A stretch of 64,000 nt of DNA. It comes from Micromonospora polyrhachis (GTDB lineage Bacteria; Actinomycetota; Actinomycetes; Mycobacteriales; Micromonosporaceae). Below are positions 50,263-59,057 of this stretch, one piece after another (position 1 is the stretch's first letter; every line of letters begins with the position of its first letter). Under the pieces are notes generated by a model, which saw only the letters and a program-made list of their open reading frames with translations, had not been told where the DNA came from and ran no database searches. A program made the translations under genes and the position numbers. Location of the stretch: the NCBI RefSeq assembly GCF_014203835.1, contig NZ_JACHJW010000001.1, positions 3,112,501 through 3,176,500 on the forward strand. The letters are read 5' to 3'.

Positions 50263-50416
50263 GCCGACCGGGGCCCATCCGGCGAGGCTTGTCCGACATT
50301 TCCCCGCGTACGGCGACAGCGGCAGGACACAGGGAACTTTGAGGAGGGGAAACTCGCAGGATCGGTTCGGTGTCCGTAAAGTGGGCTGGCCCCCCGATAC
50401 ATGACCTGGAGCAGGC

Positions 50417-51652
50417 ATGCCGGTTCAGACCCGCCATAGTCCACCGTCTCCGGAACCGAACGGCGCGCATCCGCGCGGCACCTACGGCGTCCGAACAACA
50501 GCCCAAGATGCTAGGAGCGGCAAGACCAGAAAAGGCGGTAGAACCGGTAAGGCGGCCAAACGCAGTCGCCGGAAGGACCCGCTCTGGGCCCGCCTCGTCG
50601 TAATCCTGGGTGCCCTGTTGATGTTCACCAGCGGTGCGGGCATCGTCGGTGTCGAGGCGATGAGCAGCCAGATCAACAACAGCATCGAGCAGGACAACCT
50701 CATCGGTGACGCCGGCAAGTCCGACGCCGAGGGGGGTAAGGACCTCGACGGTCCGATCGACCTGCTGCTGCTCGGGGTCGACGCCCGCGCCCGCTGGGAC
50801 GTCAACGACACCCGGGCCGACACGATCATCGTGCTGCACATCCCGGCCACGCACGACCAGGCATACCTGATCTCGATCCCCCGGGACACCGAGGTGCAGG
50901 TGCCGCCCTTCGCAAAGAGTAAGTACCCGGGTGGCACCACCAAGGCGACCGAGGCGTTCTTCCACGGCGCGCAGAACGGCGGCGGCTGGGCGGGCGGTGC
51001 GCAGCTGATGGCGCAGACCATCAAGAAGTTGACCGGGGTCAGCTTCGACGGTGCCGCGATCATCGACTTCAACGGCTTCAAGGGCGTGATCGACGCGCTC
51101 GGCAGCATCCCGATGTGCGTCAGCCAGGAGGTCGAGTCGCACCACATGACGCTGGTGGACGGTAAGCCGCACTGGAACGCGGACGCCAAGAAGATGAGCG
51201 GCACCAAGAAGAAGGTGGTGCACAAGAAGGGCTGCCGGCAGATGGCTGGTTGGGAGGCGCTGGACTACTCCCGTCAGCGGTACGGCCTGACGAACGGTGA
51301 CTACGACCGTCAGCAGAACCAGCAGCAGCTGATCAAGGGAATGGCCAAGAAGGCGATCGACAGCGGCGTGATGACCAACCCCGCCAAGCTCAACGAGTTG
51401 ATGAAGGCGGCTGGCCAGGCGTTCGTGCTGGATACCGGTAAGACCCCACTGATGGACTTCGTCTTCACCCTGCGCGGTGTCACCGCCAACGAGATGGTGC
51501 TGCTGCGCACCAACGACGGCACGTTCAGCGGCAACGACAGCGGCCGGGAGGCGCTCAAACCGGTCAGCCTGGAGATGTTCAAGGCGGTCAAGAACGACAC
51601 GCTCGCCGACTTCATCATCAACAACCCGGGTGTGGTCTCCAAGAAGAAGTAG
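50417..51652 (+). CDS. LytR-CpsA-Psr (LCP) family protein 2
   Basis: A 411-residue LCP protein from ATG 50417 (GGAGCAGGC upstream). The basic N-terminus (SGKTRKGGRTGKAAKRSRRK) precedes one helix (LVVILGALLMFTSGAGIVGV). The LCP domain has IDLLLLGVDARARWD, ADTIIVLHIPATHDQ, LISIPRDTEVQ, FNGFKGVIDALGSIPMCV and YSRQRYGLTNGDYDRQQNQQ. It contains a Lys-rich insert (KKMSGTKKKVVHKKG). Follows LCP1 at 154 bp. Short repeats lie after the stop (GAAGCCAGCGGCACCC units near 51661-51708). Confidence 0.93.
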   Translation: MPVQTRHSPPSPEPNGAHPRGTYGVRTTAQDARSGKTRKGGRTGKAAKRSRRKDPLWARLVVILGALLMFTSGAGIVGVEAMSSQINNSIEQDNLIGDAGKSDAEGGKDLDGPIDLLLLGVDARARWDVNDTRADTIIVLHIPATHDQAYLISIPRDTEVQVPPFAKSKYPGGTTKATEAFFHGAQNGGGWAGGAQLMAQTIKKLTGVSFDGAAIIDFNGFKGVIDALGSIPMCVSQEVESHHMTLVDGKPHWNADAKKMSGTKKKVVHKKGCRQMAGWEALDYSRQRYGLTNGDYDRQQNQQQLIKGMAKKAIDSGVMTNPAKLNELMKAAGQAFVLDTGKTPLMDFVFTLRGVTANEMVLLRTNDGTFSGNDSGREALKPVSLEMFKAVKNDTLADFIINNPGVVSKKK

Positions 51653-51660
51653 CGACACCG

Positions 51661-51710
51661 GAAGCCAGCGGCACCCGAAGCCGACGGCACCGAAAGTCAG
51701 CGGCACCCAA
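51661..51710 (+). repeat. three degenerate 16-bp repeats after LCP2 stop
   Basis: GAAGCCAGCGGCACCC, GAAGCCGACGGCACC and GAAAGTCAGCGGCACCC lie in tandem just after the stop codon. Same theme of repeats at gene ends. Confidence 0.7.
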
Positions 51711-51945
51711 TGCCGCAAAAGCCATGAGCGGCGCGAATCGGACCCGTAGCCTGACGTGAGGGAGTCTCAGGCTACGGAGTCCGGGAGGCGTCACGTCCAG
51801 ATCGCAGTGGGCAGATCCCATTCAACCGGGTCGCCCAGACCGCAACCCCGGCGATGGAACGCCGCCGGAAGGGACCGGCTCCGGCCCGGCCCGGCACCGG
51901 TCCCCTCGCTGGGCCCGACTCTGCATCGGCCTCGGACTAGCGCTG

Positions 51946-52890
51946 TTGCTGCTCTCCGGAGTCACCGGATTCGGACTACGCGCGCTGCTCGACCGGTACG
52001 ACCGGAGCATCACCAAGGACGACCTGCTCGATCCGGCGGCCCGGCGGCACCACGCCAACGTCACCGGCCCGCTCAACTATCTGCTGGTCGGCTCTGACCG
52101 GCGCCCGAGCAGCCCAGACAGCGAACAACGTGCTGACACGATCATGATTGCCCACATCCCGGCCAGCCTGGACCGGACATACCTGATCTCCATTCCTCGC
52201 GATCTGCTGGTCACGATCCCGCAATCGACGGTGACCGGCTACGAGGGCGGCTCCGACAAGATCAATGCGGCGTTCCAGCACGGCGGCGGTGGTCAGGGCG
52301 GCACCCAACTACTCTCCGCCACTCTGACCCGCCTCACCGGCCTACGGTTCGACGGTGCCGCCCTGATCGACTTCACCGGCTTCCAACGGGTCATCGACCT
52401 CGTCGGGGGGATACGCATGTGCGTCGACGCCCCAGTCCGGTCGATCCACACCAAGAGACAGTTCAACCCGGGCTGTCAGCAGATGGACGGCGCGCAGGCG
52501 CTCGACTTCGCCCGTCAGCGCTACGACCTGCCCAACGGCGACTACGACCGGCAGCGACACCAGCAGCAGCTACTCAAGGCGATCCTCGACAAGATCTCCA
52601 CGGACAACCTGCTGACCAATCCGGTCAAGCTCGATCAGGTCCTACGGGCGATCGGATCCTCGATCACCATGGACACCAACGGGGTCGCCATCGAGGATCT
52701 CATCTTCGGTCTCCGCGGCATGCGCTCCGACGCGTTGACCGGCATCCGCGTGCCGGCGTACTCCGAGATGTTGGACGGCACCTCGTTCGAGATGCTCGAC
52801 GAGGGCGCGGCGGACCTCTTCCAGTCGTTGGGCGGCCGGCACGTGGACGACTGGGTGAGCAGCAACCCAAAATGGATCAACCAGATCTAG
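51946..52890 (+). CDS. LytR-CpsA-Psr (LCP) family protein 3, start unresolved
   Basis: The LCP domain is complete: LNYLLVGSDRRPSS, ADTIMIAHIPASLDRTYLIS, IPRDLLV, FTGFQRVIDLVGGIRMCV and FARQRYDLPNGDYDRQRHQQ. TTG 51946 is the first conventional start in frame but falls in the middle of the expected membrane helix. The frame is open from 51760, and upstream codons read RHRSPRWARLCIGLGLALLL, a good helix with a basic cytoplasmic side. That open part contains no ATG, GTG or TTG. So either the start is non-standard or a frameshift joins an upstream start (for example ATG 51854 or GTG 51807 in another frame). Otherwise like LCP1 and LCP2. Confidence 0.8.
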   Translation: MLLSGVTGFGLRALLDRYDRSITKDDLLDPAARRHHANVTGPLNYLLVGSDRRPSSPDSEQRADTIMIAHIPASLDRTYLISIPRDLLVTIPQSTVTGYEGGSDKINAAFQHGGGGQGGTQLLSATLTRLTGLRFDGAALIDFTGFQRVIDLVGGIRMCVDAPVRSIHTKRQFNPGCQQMDGAQALDFARQRYDLPNGDYDRQRHQQQLLKAILDKISTDNLLTNPVKLDQVLRAIGSSITMDTNGVAIEDLIFGLRGMRSDALTGIRVPAYSEMLDGTSFEMLDEGAADLFQSLGGRHVDDWVSSNPKWINQI

Positions 52891-52929
52891 TGGTGACGGT
52901 CGCCTTCAGCCGATCAGGCCCTAGGCTTG

Positions 52930-53271
52930 GTGACCGTGTTCGGACCTGAGATTCCCGCCGTGACCCCGACCGAGGTGCCCGAGGGTGCCTACCTGCTCGA
53001 CGTACGCGAGCCGGACGAGTGGGCCGCCGGCCATGCGCCCGACGCCCACCACCTGCCGATGATGGAGATTCCGTCCCGCCTGGCAGAGGTGCCCACCGAC
53101 GGCGAGGTGGTGGTGGTCTGCCGCTCCGGTGGACGGTCGGCACAGGTGGTGGGCTACCTGATGAACAACGGATGGGACAACGTGCGCAACCTGGCAGGTG
53201 GGATGCGGGCGTGGGCGGCGGCCGAGCGGCCCATGCTCAGCGAGGACGGGAATCCGGCCCGGGTCATCTAG
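52930..53271 (+). CDS. rhodanese-domain protein
   Basis: A 113-residue single-domain rhodanese from GTG 52930. YLLDVREPDEWAAGH opens the fold. VVVCRSGGRSAQV has the active-site Cys in the loop CRSGGRS, a six-residue sulfurtransferase loop. Cytoplasmic sulfur carrier or reductase. Its stop codon TAG is formed by the TA target of the IS element plus the first base of the IS, and the original stop, restored without the IS, would also be TAG. Confidence 0.9.
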   Translation: MTVFGPEIPAVTPTEVPEGAYLLDVREPDEWAAGHAPDAHHLPMMEIPSRLAEVPTDGEVVVVCRSGGRSAQVVGYLMNNGWDNVRNLAGGMRAWAAAERPMLSEDGNPARVI

Positions 53272-54509
53272 TGCCGTGACCACGAACGTTCGCGGTGTTG
53301 GGTGACACGCCGTCCGGCCTGTCGGCTGGGCGGCGTCGTGGCGGTCAGGCTGTGGCGGTGGCAGATCCTGTACGTGTGCGGCGGCTCAGTGACCAGGAGG
53401 GTCAGCAGCTGCTCAGAATTACTCGCCGGGGAACCGGTTCAGCGATCCGACTACGGCGGGCGATGGTCGTGCTCGCCTCGGCCGGCGGGAACACGGTGCC
53501 GGCGATCGCCCGCCTCGTCCAAGCCGACGAGGACACGATCCGGCAGGTCATCCACCGGTTCAACGAGATGGGGATGGCCAGCCTGGACCCTCAGTGGGCG
53601 GGTGGCCGTCCCCGCCAGATCAGTCCTGACGATCAAGCGTTCATCGTCGAGACGGCCAACACCCGCCCCGAGAAGCTGGGGAAACCGTTCACCCGCTGGA
53701 GTGTGCGTAAGCTCGCCGACTACCTGGGCTCGCATACTGCCCGCCCGATCCGTATCGGGCGGGAGCGGCTGCGGCAGATCCTGCACCAGCAGAAGATCAC
53801 CTTCCAGCGGACAAAAACGTGGAAGGAGTCCACCGACCCTGACCGGGACACCAAACTCGCCCGGATCGAGTACGTGAGCAGCCACTTCCCGCAGCGGGTG
53901 TTCGCGTTCGACGAGTTCGGTCCCCTCACGATCCGCCCGCAGGCCGGCGCCGGGTGGGCACCGGCCCGACACCCACACCGGCTGCCCGCGAACTATCACA
54001 AACTGCACGGCGTCCGGCAGTTCCACGGCTGCTACAGCATCGGTGACGACCAACTCTGGGGCGTCGTCCGATGCCGCAAGAGTGCCGTGAACACCCTCGC
54101 CGCACTCAAGTCGATCCGCGCCGCCCGTCCGGACGGGGCACCGATCTACGTGATCCTGGACAACCTGTCCGCACACAAAGGCCTCAAAATTCGCAGGTGG
54201 GCAGCCCGGAACAAGGTCGAGTTGTGCTTCACCCCGACCTACGCCTCCTGGGCCAACCCGATCGAGGCCCAGTTCGGGCCGCTACGCACCTTCGTCATCG
54301 CCGGCTCGAACCACCCCAACCACCCCACGCTGACCCGGAAACTGCAGACCTACCTGCGCTGGCGCAACGCCAACACCCGCCACCCCGACGTCCTGGCAGC
54401 CCAACGCCGCGAACGCGCCCGCATTCGCAGCGAACGACAACGACAATGGGGCCAACCCGCCACCCGCGCAGCCTGACCCCGACACTCTGAACGTTCGTGG
54501 TCACGGCAC
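53271..54509 (+). mobile_element. IS630-family insertion sequence, 1239 bp
   Basis: Perfect 21-bp terminal inverted repeats (53271-53291 and 54489-54509, starting GTGCCGTGACCACGAACG) are flanked on both sides by TA (53269-53270, 54510-54511). That is the TA target duplication of the IS630/Tc1/mariner group. It contains one intact transposase gene. Intact ends and gene suggest recent, possibly active, insertion. Confidence 0.95.
53295..54476 (+). CDS. IS630-family transposase
   Basis: Up to 393 residues from GTG 53295; other GTG starts lie a little downstream. An N-terminal helix-turn-helix (NTVPAIARLVQADEDTIRQV) is followed by the DDE catalytic domain: first Asp in VFAFDEFGPLTI, second Asp in YVILDNLSAHKG, Glu in YASWANPIEAQFG. 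All three acidic residues and their spacing fit IS630. A basic C-terminal tail ends the protein. No frameshift or internal stop, so likely functional. Confidence 0.95.
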   Translation: MLGDTPSGLSAGRRRGGQAVAVADPVRVRRLSDQEGQQLLRITRRGTGSAIRLRRAMVVLASAGGNTVPAIARLVQADEDTIRQVIHRFNEMGMASLDPQWAGGRPRQISPDDQAFIVETANTRPEKLGKPFTRWSVRKLADYLGSHTARPIRIGRERLRQILHQQKITFQRTKTWKESTDPDRDTKLARIEYVSSHFPQRVFAFDEFGPLTIRPQAGAGWAPARHPHRLPANYHKLHGVRQFHGCYSIGDDQLWGVVRCRKSAVNTLAALKSIRAARPDGAPIYVILDNLSAHKGLKIRRWAARNKVELCFTPTYASWANPIEAQFGPLRTFVIAGSNHPNHPTLTRKLQTYLRWRNANTRHPDVLAAQRRERARIRSERQRQWGQPATRAA

Positions 54510-54592
54510 TAGCGCACTGATCGCACCGATTCCCTCACCCCACGACACCGGCGTGTCGTTTGTCCGTCGCCAGCCGTGGGAAGAGCTACGAC

Positions 54593-55108
54593 ATGGCGAC
54601 GGACGACAGCACGACGGCCCCGGAGGAACGGTCCCGACGTACCAGCGGTGCCCGACCCTGGGTCGTGCTGCTCGGGTTCGTAGCGGCGGTCGCGGTGGCC
54701 GCCGCCATCGGTGGGCTGGGGGTACAGAACACCACCGAGACCTACCAGGATCTCCAGCAACCGTCCTGGGCTCCGCCGTCATGGCTGTTCGGACCGGTCT
54801 GGACGGTCCTGTACCTGCTGATCGCGCTCGCTGGCTGGCTGGTCTGGCGGCGCGTCGGCTTCGGGCCGGCGCTCGTGGTGTACGCGGCCCAACTCGTGCT
54901 CAACGCGATCTGGACCCCGCTCTTCTTCGGCGCCGGCTGGCTCGGCCTGGCCTTCGCCGACCTGGTCGTGCTCTGGTTCCTGATCGGCACGACCGTCGTG
55001 GCCTTCTGGCGGATCTCCCGGACGGCCGCTGCGCTGCTCCTGCCCTACTGGGCGTGGGTGACCTTCGCCGGCGCGCTCAACTTCGCCGTCTGGCAGCTCA
55101 ACTCCTGA
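54593..55108 (+). CDS. tspO: TspO/MBR-family membrane protein
   Basis: A 171-residue protein from ATG 54593. Five membrane helices; WAPPSWLFGPVWTVLYLLIA and LNAIWTPLFFGAGWLGLAF are the conserved TspO motifs, and ALNFAVWQLN ends it. In bacteria it binds porphyrins and responds to oxygen or stress. It lies just after the IS, which has separated it from the rhodanese gene. Confidence 0.93.
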   Translation: MATDDSTTAPEERSRRTSGARPWVVLLGFVAAVAVAAAIGGLGVQNTTETYQDLQQPSWAPPSWLFGPVWTVLYLLIALAGWLVWRRVGFGPALVVYAAQLVLNAIWTPLFFGAGWLGLAFADLVVLWFLIGTTVVAFWRISRTAAALLLPYWAWVTFAGALNFAVWQLNS

Positions 55109-55179
55109 GTCAAGGGGCGCGGTGCCGATCAAGCGGGGCGACAGCCGGCCGCACAGTGCGCAGGTTCTAGGCTGACCTC

Positions 55180-55974
55180 ATGGCCACCCCGTTGGTGTTC
55201 GCACACCGTGGCTCCTCGGCGGCCCTGCCGGAACACACCCTGGCCGCCTACCTCCGCGCGCTCGACGAGGGTGCCGACGGTCTGGAATGCGACGTACGGC
55301 TGACCCGCGACGGGCACCTCGTCTGCGTACACGACCGGCGGCTGGACCGGACCAGCAACGGCCGGGGCCGGGTCAGTGCCCACACCCTGGCCGAGTTGGA
55401 CGCGCTCGACTTCGGCTCGTGGCACCAGGGCGAACCAGGCGACGACCTGGGCGACGTGCCGGCCGATCCGGATCGTACCCGGCTGCTGACCCTGGACCGG
55501 CTGCTCCAGGCGGTCCGGGACGCCGGCCGACCGGTCCAGTTGCTGATCGAGACGAAACACCCCTCCCGGTACGGGTCGACCGTCGAGCGCCGGCTGATCG
55601 CGATGCTGCGGCAGCATGGGCTGGCCGACCCGAAACCCGACGATCCGGTACGGGTCACCGTCATGTCCTTCTCGCCGCTGGCCGTACGCCTGATCCGGGG
55701 ACTCGCCCCGAAGCTGCCCACCGTGCTACTGCTGGAGGTCGCACCGAGGTGGCCCCGGATGACCCGGCTGCCCTTCGGGGCGCAGATCGCCGGTCCGGGC
55801 ATCAGCCTCGTACGCGCCCGCCCCCGGCTCATCCGCGCCCTGCGGGACACCGGCCATCCGGTCTACGTCTGGACCGTCAACGAACCCGCCGATCTGGACC
55901 TGGTCCTCGAAGCTGGCGTCGACGGCATCATCACCGACCGGCCCGCCCTGGTCCTCGACCGTCTGGGTCGGTGA
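55180..55974 (+). CDS. glycerophosphodiester phosphodiesterase
   Basis: A 264-residue TIM-barrel enzyme from ATG 55180. FAHRGSSAALPEHTLAAY has the catalytic His-Arg and Glu, DGLECDVRLTRDGHLVCVHD has the metal Glu/Asp and second His, LLIETKHPSRYG follows, and VYVWTVNEPADLD closes the barrel. No signal peptide, so cytoplasmic. Releases glycerol-3-phosphate from glycerophosphodiesters. The last 16 bp with the stop (GACCGTCTGGGTCGGT) are duplicated immediately downstream (to about 55990). Confidence 0.93.
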   Translation: MATPLVFAHRGSSAALPEHTLAAYLRALDEGADGLECDVRLTRDGHLVCVHDRRLDRTSNGRGRVSAHTLAELDALDFGSWHQGEPGDDLGDVPADPDRTRLLTLDRLLQAVRDAGRPVQLLIETKHPSRYGSTVERRLIAMLRQHGLADPKPDDPVRVTVMSFSPLAVRLIRGLAPKLPTVLLLEVAPRWPRMTRLPFGAQIAGPGISLVRARPRLIRALRDTGHPVYVWTVNEPADLDLVLEAGVDGIITDRPALVLDRLGR

Positions 55975-56032
55975 CCGTCTGGGTCGGTGACCCGCACTGC
56001 CCAATGCCGACCGGAGGAGGCAGACTCGGAGC

Positions 56033-57493
56033 ATGCCGGAGCGCCTTGACTACGCCGCTCTCCTCGCCGGCCACACCGCCGTCCTGGAAATGATCAACTC
56101 CGGCGACGCCGGGTTGCCGGTCCTGAACCAGCTGCTTCGGGTCGCACAGCGGTCCATCGGCGCGGTCGGCATGGTGTTCGTGGAGTACAGCCCGACCGGG
56201 GGACGCATCGTGGCCGCCTCCGGTGCGACCCGGTGGACGGTGGGCCGCCCGGTGTCCACTGCCGAGCCGGTAATCGGCAACCTGCTGACCGGGCCTCGCA
56301 CCCAGAAGCTCCGCGTCGACGCGCTACCCGCCGACCTGGCCAACCAACTGATCGGCCGGGGCATGCGACAGATGCTCACCGCCCGAGCCGAGATCAGCGG
56401 CCTGACGGTCGGCAGCCTGCACGCCCTCTTCGCGGAGACCGACATCGGCTACGACGCCGAGCAGCGGGTGGTCCTCACCTATCTGGCCGCCTGCATCGCG
56501 CACCTGTACGGCGACCAGACCGGCCTGCCGATGCACGGCGATGGCCCGGTGGTCGCCGCACTCGCGGACGGACTGGCCATCATCGACCAGGACACCTTCG
56601 TCCGGCTGTGGAACCCGGCCGCCGAACGGATCACCGGTCGCCCTGCGGCGCAGCTCCTCAACCGCCCGTTGCCGTTCCCGGTTCCACCGTCGGGGCAGGT
56701 GATCGACCACCGACTCCCCGACGGACGATGGATCAAGATCACCTCTGGCGAGCTGTCGGGTACGTCGGCGCATCGGGTGGTCACCTTCCGGGACGTGACC
56801 GACCAGCACCGACGCATCCCGGACCACGACCTGTTCGTCGCGGTCACCAGTCACGAGCTCCGCACGCCGGTCACCGTCATCAAGGGGTACGGGGACACCC
56901 TCAGCGACCACTGGGACTCCCTCTCCGAACCGCAGCGCCGGCAGGCGGCCCGGGTGATCGGGCAACGCGCCGACGAACTGGCCCGACTGGTCGACCGGCT
57001 GCTCGCCGCCACCAACGAGGCCGGAACGGTGGGCGACGCGCCGGTCGTACCCTTTGATTTCGGCGAAGCGCTCCGCACCGCAGCGGCCAACCTGCCCGCG
57101 GACCTGCGCCACCGGCTACTCCTCGACCTGCCCGTCGACCTGCCCAAGGCCCTCGGTGATCGGGCCAGTCTGGCGACGATGCTGACCGAGTTGGCCACCA
57201 ACGCCGGCAAGTACTCGGAGCCGGGAACGCCGGTGGAGATCAGCGCACGCGCCGACCGGCGGGTAGTGAGCTTCCGGGTCAGCGACCGGGGGATCGGCAT
57301 CCGCCCGGAGCACGTCGAGCGGGCATTCGAGCGGTTCTGGCAGGGTGAGTCGGGTGACCGACGCCGCTACCCGGGGGCCGGGCTCGGTCTCTATCTGGTC
57401 CGGCGGATCGTCGAACGACAAAATGGATGGGTATCCCTCCGTCCGCGGGAAGGGGGCGGTACGGTCGCAGAAGTGCGACTTCCCCGAGGGTGA
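56033..57493 (+). CDS. GAF/PAS sensor histidine kinase, soluble
   Basis: A 486-residue protein from ATG 56033 with no membrane helix. Domains: GAF-like (about 15-160, VLNQLLRVAQRSIGAVGMVF), PAS (about 172-255, GLAIIDQDTFVRLWNPAAER), HisKA (VAVTSHELRTPVTVIKGYGD with phospho-His), HATPase (LTELATNAGKYSEPGTPV, SDRGIGI and GAGLGLYLVRRIV). Stop is 43 bp before the anti-sigma-factor gene. A cytoplasmic signal is likely. No cognate regulator is adjacent. Confidence 0.92.
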   Translation: MPERLDYAALLAGHTAVLEMINSGDAGLPVLNQLLRVAQRSIGAVGMVFVEYSPTGGRIVAASGATRWTVGRPVSTAEPVIGNLLTGPRTQKLRVDALPADLANQLIGRGMRQMLTARAEISGLTVGSLHALFAETDIGYDAEQRVVLTYLAACIAHLYGDQTGLPMHGDGPVVAALADGLAIIDQDTFVRLWNPAAERITGRPAAQLLNRPLPFPVPPSGQVIDHRLPDGRWIKITSGELSGTSAHRVVTFRDVTDQHRRIPDHDLFVAVTSHELRTPVTVIKGYGDTLSDHWDSLSEPQRRQAARVIGQRADELARLVDRLLAATNEAGTVGDAPVVPFDFGEALRTAAANLPADLRHRLLLDLPVDLPKALGDRASLATMLTELATNAGKYSEPGTPVEISARADRRVVSFRVSDRGIGIRPEHVERAFERFWQGESGDRRRYPGAGLGLYLVRRIVERQNGWVSLRPREGGGTVAEVRLPRG

Positions 57494-57535
57494 GCCGCAG
57501 CGACCGATTCACTGCGGGGTCCGAGGAGGAACGTC

Positions 57536-58030
57536 GTGTCGACGGCAATGGCCGAGCGCTCATGGTGTGTGGTCGTGCCACACCATGCTCAGGGGGCGCG
57601 GATGGCCCGCCACCGGCTCACCGTCGAACTGTCCGACGTGATCGACCCGCACCTGCTGGCCGATGTGGTCTCGGTCGTCGGTGAACTGGTCGGCAACGCG
57701 GTGCGCCACGCCGATCCACTCCCCGGCGGTGTGATCCGGTTGGCCTGGCGGCTCCGGTCCGGGCCGGAGGGCGACGTGGTCGGGGTCCGGGTGACCGATG
57801 GTGGTTCGGCCGCCGCGCCGCAGATGCGCCTCGTCGGGCCGGAGGCGCTCGACGGTCGCGGGCTGCACATCGTGGCCGCGCTCACCATGCGCTGGGGGGT
57901 CGAACGGGACGGGCTCGGCCAGAGTGTCTGGGCGGAGCTGCGTATTCCTGTCGAGCAGGGGCTCCGTATTCCTGCCGAGCAGGGGGTGCGTATTCCTGCC
58001 GAGCAGGGGGTCACTGCGGCACCGCAGTAG
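57536..58030 (+). CDS. anti-sigma-factor-type ATPase (serine kinase family)
   Basis: A 164-residue protein from GTG 57536 (GAGGAGGAACGTC upstream). The histidine-kinase-like ATPase fold has ADVVSVVGELVGNAVRHAD (N box), VGVRVTDGGS (G1) and DGRGLHIVAALTMRWG (G2). Regulates a sigma factor or similar by phosphorylation of an antagonist, or acts in a partner switch with the preceding kinase. The C-terminal 25 residues are three copies of an 8-residue unit (RIPAEQGV). Confidence 0.88.
   Translation: MSTAMAERSWCVVVPHHAQGARMARHRLTVELSDVIDPHLLADVVSVVGELVGNAVRHADPLPGGVIRLAWRLRSGPEGDVVGVRVTDGGSAAAPQMRLVGPEALDGRGLHIVAALTMRWGVERDGLGQSVWAELRIPVEQGLRIPAEQGVRIPAEQGVTAAPQ
57941..58012 (+). repeat. three 24-bp tandem repeats at the 3' end of the anti-sigma gene
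   Basis: Units CGTATTCCTGCCGAGCAGGG plus four bases begin at 57941, 57965 and 57989. They differ at only a few bases and encode RIPVEQGL, RIPAEQGV and RIPAEQGV. They extend the C-terminus beyond the folded ATPase domain. Confidence 0.93.
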
Positions 58031-58085
58031 CCGGGATGTGGTCCGGGCCGACGATGCCGCGCTTCGGGGCATAGGCTGTCTCGCC

Positions 58086-58973
58086 GTGAGCAAGCGTCGA
58101 AAACAAGCCCGATCCACCACCGAATCGGCCCCCAAGCGGCAGAAGTTGCGGGACGTGTTCGTGCCCCGCCCCTTCGAGGGCCTGGTCGACGAGCCCGAGT
58201 GGATCGCCCTCCGCGAGCTGGTACCCGCCGCCACCGCACCGTTGCGGCTCACTCCCGACCTCGTGGAGAAGTACGGCGACCGCCCGCTGACCCTGGCCAC
58301 CGTCCTGCCGATGGCCGCCCCCGCGATCACCAAGCCGGACGGGCAGATCATGCTGGGCCTGCAACGGCACGTCCAGTCCGGCGACATCTCCCGGGACCTC
58401 GCCGTAGCCGTCCTGTGCGCCCTGGAGACCACGCCCGGCGGGACCGTGTCCGTCCCCGCGTTGCCGGGCGAGGGACCACGCCTGCAGGACATCCTGGTGG
58501 ACGGGCCGCTCGACGTCACCATGCATGACGGCTTCGAGTTCTGGCTGGACGAGGGGGCCACCGACGACCCGAACGTGCGGGCCTCGCTCGAACGTGCTGA
58601 TGCCTCGATCTACCCCACCGTTCGGCTCGCCGCCGCGCCGGCCGCGTACTGGTGTCAGGTGCCGGAGAAGGCACACGTGCGGTGGGTCCTGCCGGACAGC
58701 GAGGACGCCGCCCTCGACGCGCTGTCCCGGCTCAGCGCAGCCGGTGAGTTGTTGCTTGGCGACGGTACGAAGTTCGCCGGCATGTTCCGGGCGCACGGTC
58801 GCCTGGTGCCCGTGTGGGACATCCCCCGTGACCCGGCCGCCAGCGAGTGGGAGACCCCGCTGGCCGAGTTCGCCAAGCGGTACGCCGAGACGCTGGCCGA
58901 CTCGACGCCGCTGGACGCCGCCGCCCGCCGCTCCCGGCAGGGCCTGCTCGGTCGTCAACTGACGCTTCGTTAG
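58086..58973 (+). CDS. DUF5926-family protein
   Basis: A 295-residue protein from GTG 58086. A basic N-terminus (SKRRKQARSTTESAPKRQKL) is followed by RDVFVPRPFEGLVDEPEWIALRELVPAA, the opening block of the actinobacterial DUF5926 family, and a mixed alpha/beta body. No membrane segment or known catalytic motif. Function unknown. The position next to the anti-sigma and GDPD genes resembles Streptomyces. Confidence 0.82.
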   Translation: MSKRRKQARSTTESAPKRQKLRDVFVPRPFEGLVDEPEWIALRELVPAATAPLRLTPDLVEKYGDRPLTLATVLPMAAPAITKPDGQIMLGLQRHVQSGDISRDLAVAVLCALETTPGGTVSVPALPGEGPRLQDILVDGPLDVTMHDGFEFWLDEGATDDPNVRASLERADASIYPTVRLAAAPAAYWCQVPEKAHVRWVLPDSEDAALDALSRLSAAGELLLGDGTKFAGMFRAHGRLVPVWDIPRDPAASEWETPLAEFAKRYAETLADSTPLDAAARRSRQGLLGRQLTLR

Positions 58974-58987
58974 GTGATTCGCTAGGT

Positions 58988-59039
58988 GTTGGGAAGGGCC
59001 CCTTTCTATCGCTTCCTGCCGTGGGAAGGGACCTTCCCA
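58988..59039. repeat. double-palindrome hairpin, copy D of four
   Basis: TTGGGAAGGGCCCCTTTCT and GGGAAGGGACCTTCCCAA flank ATCGCTTCC. It lies between the convergent DUF5926 and arginine deiminase genes, 15 and 19 bp from their stops. Same orientation as the other three copies (ATCGCTT on the plus strand). Confidence 0.85.
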
Positions 59040-59057
59040 ACCGCAAAGCGGGCGGAG

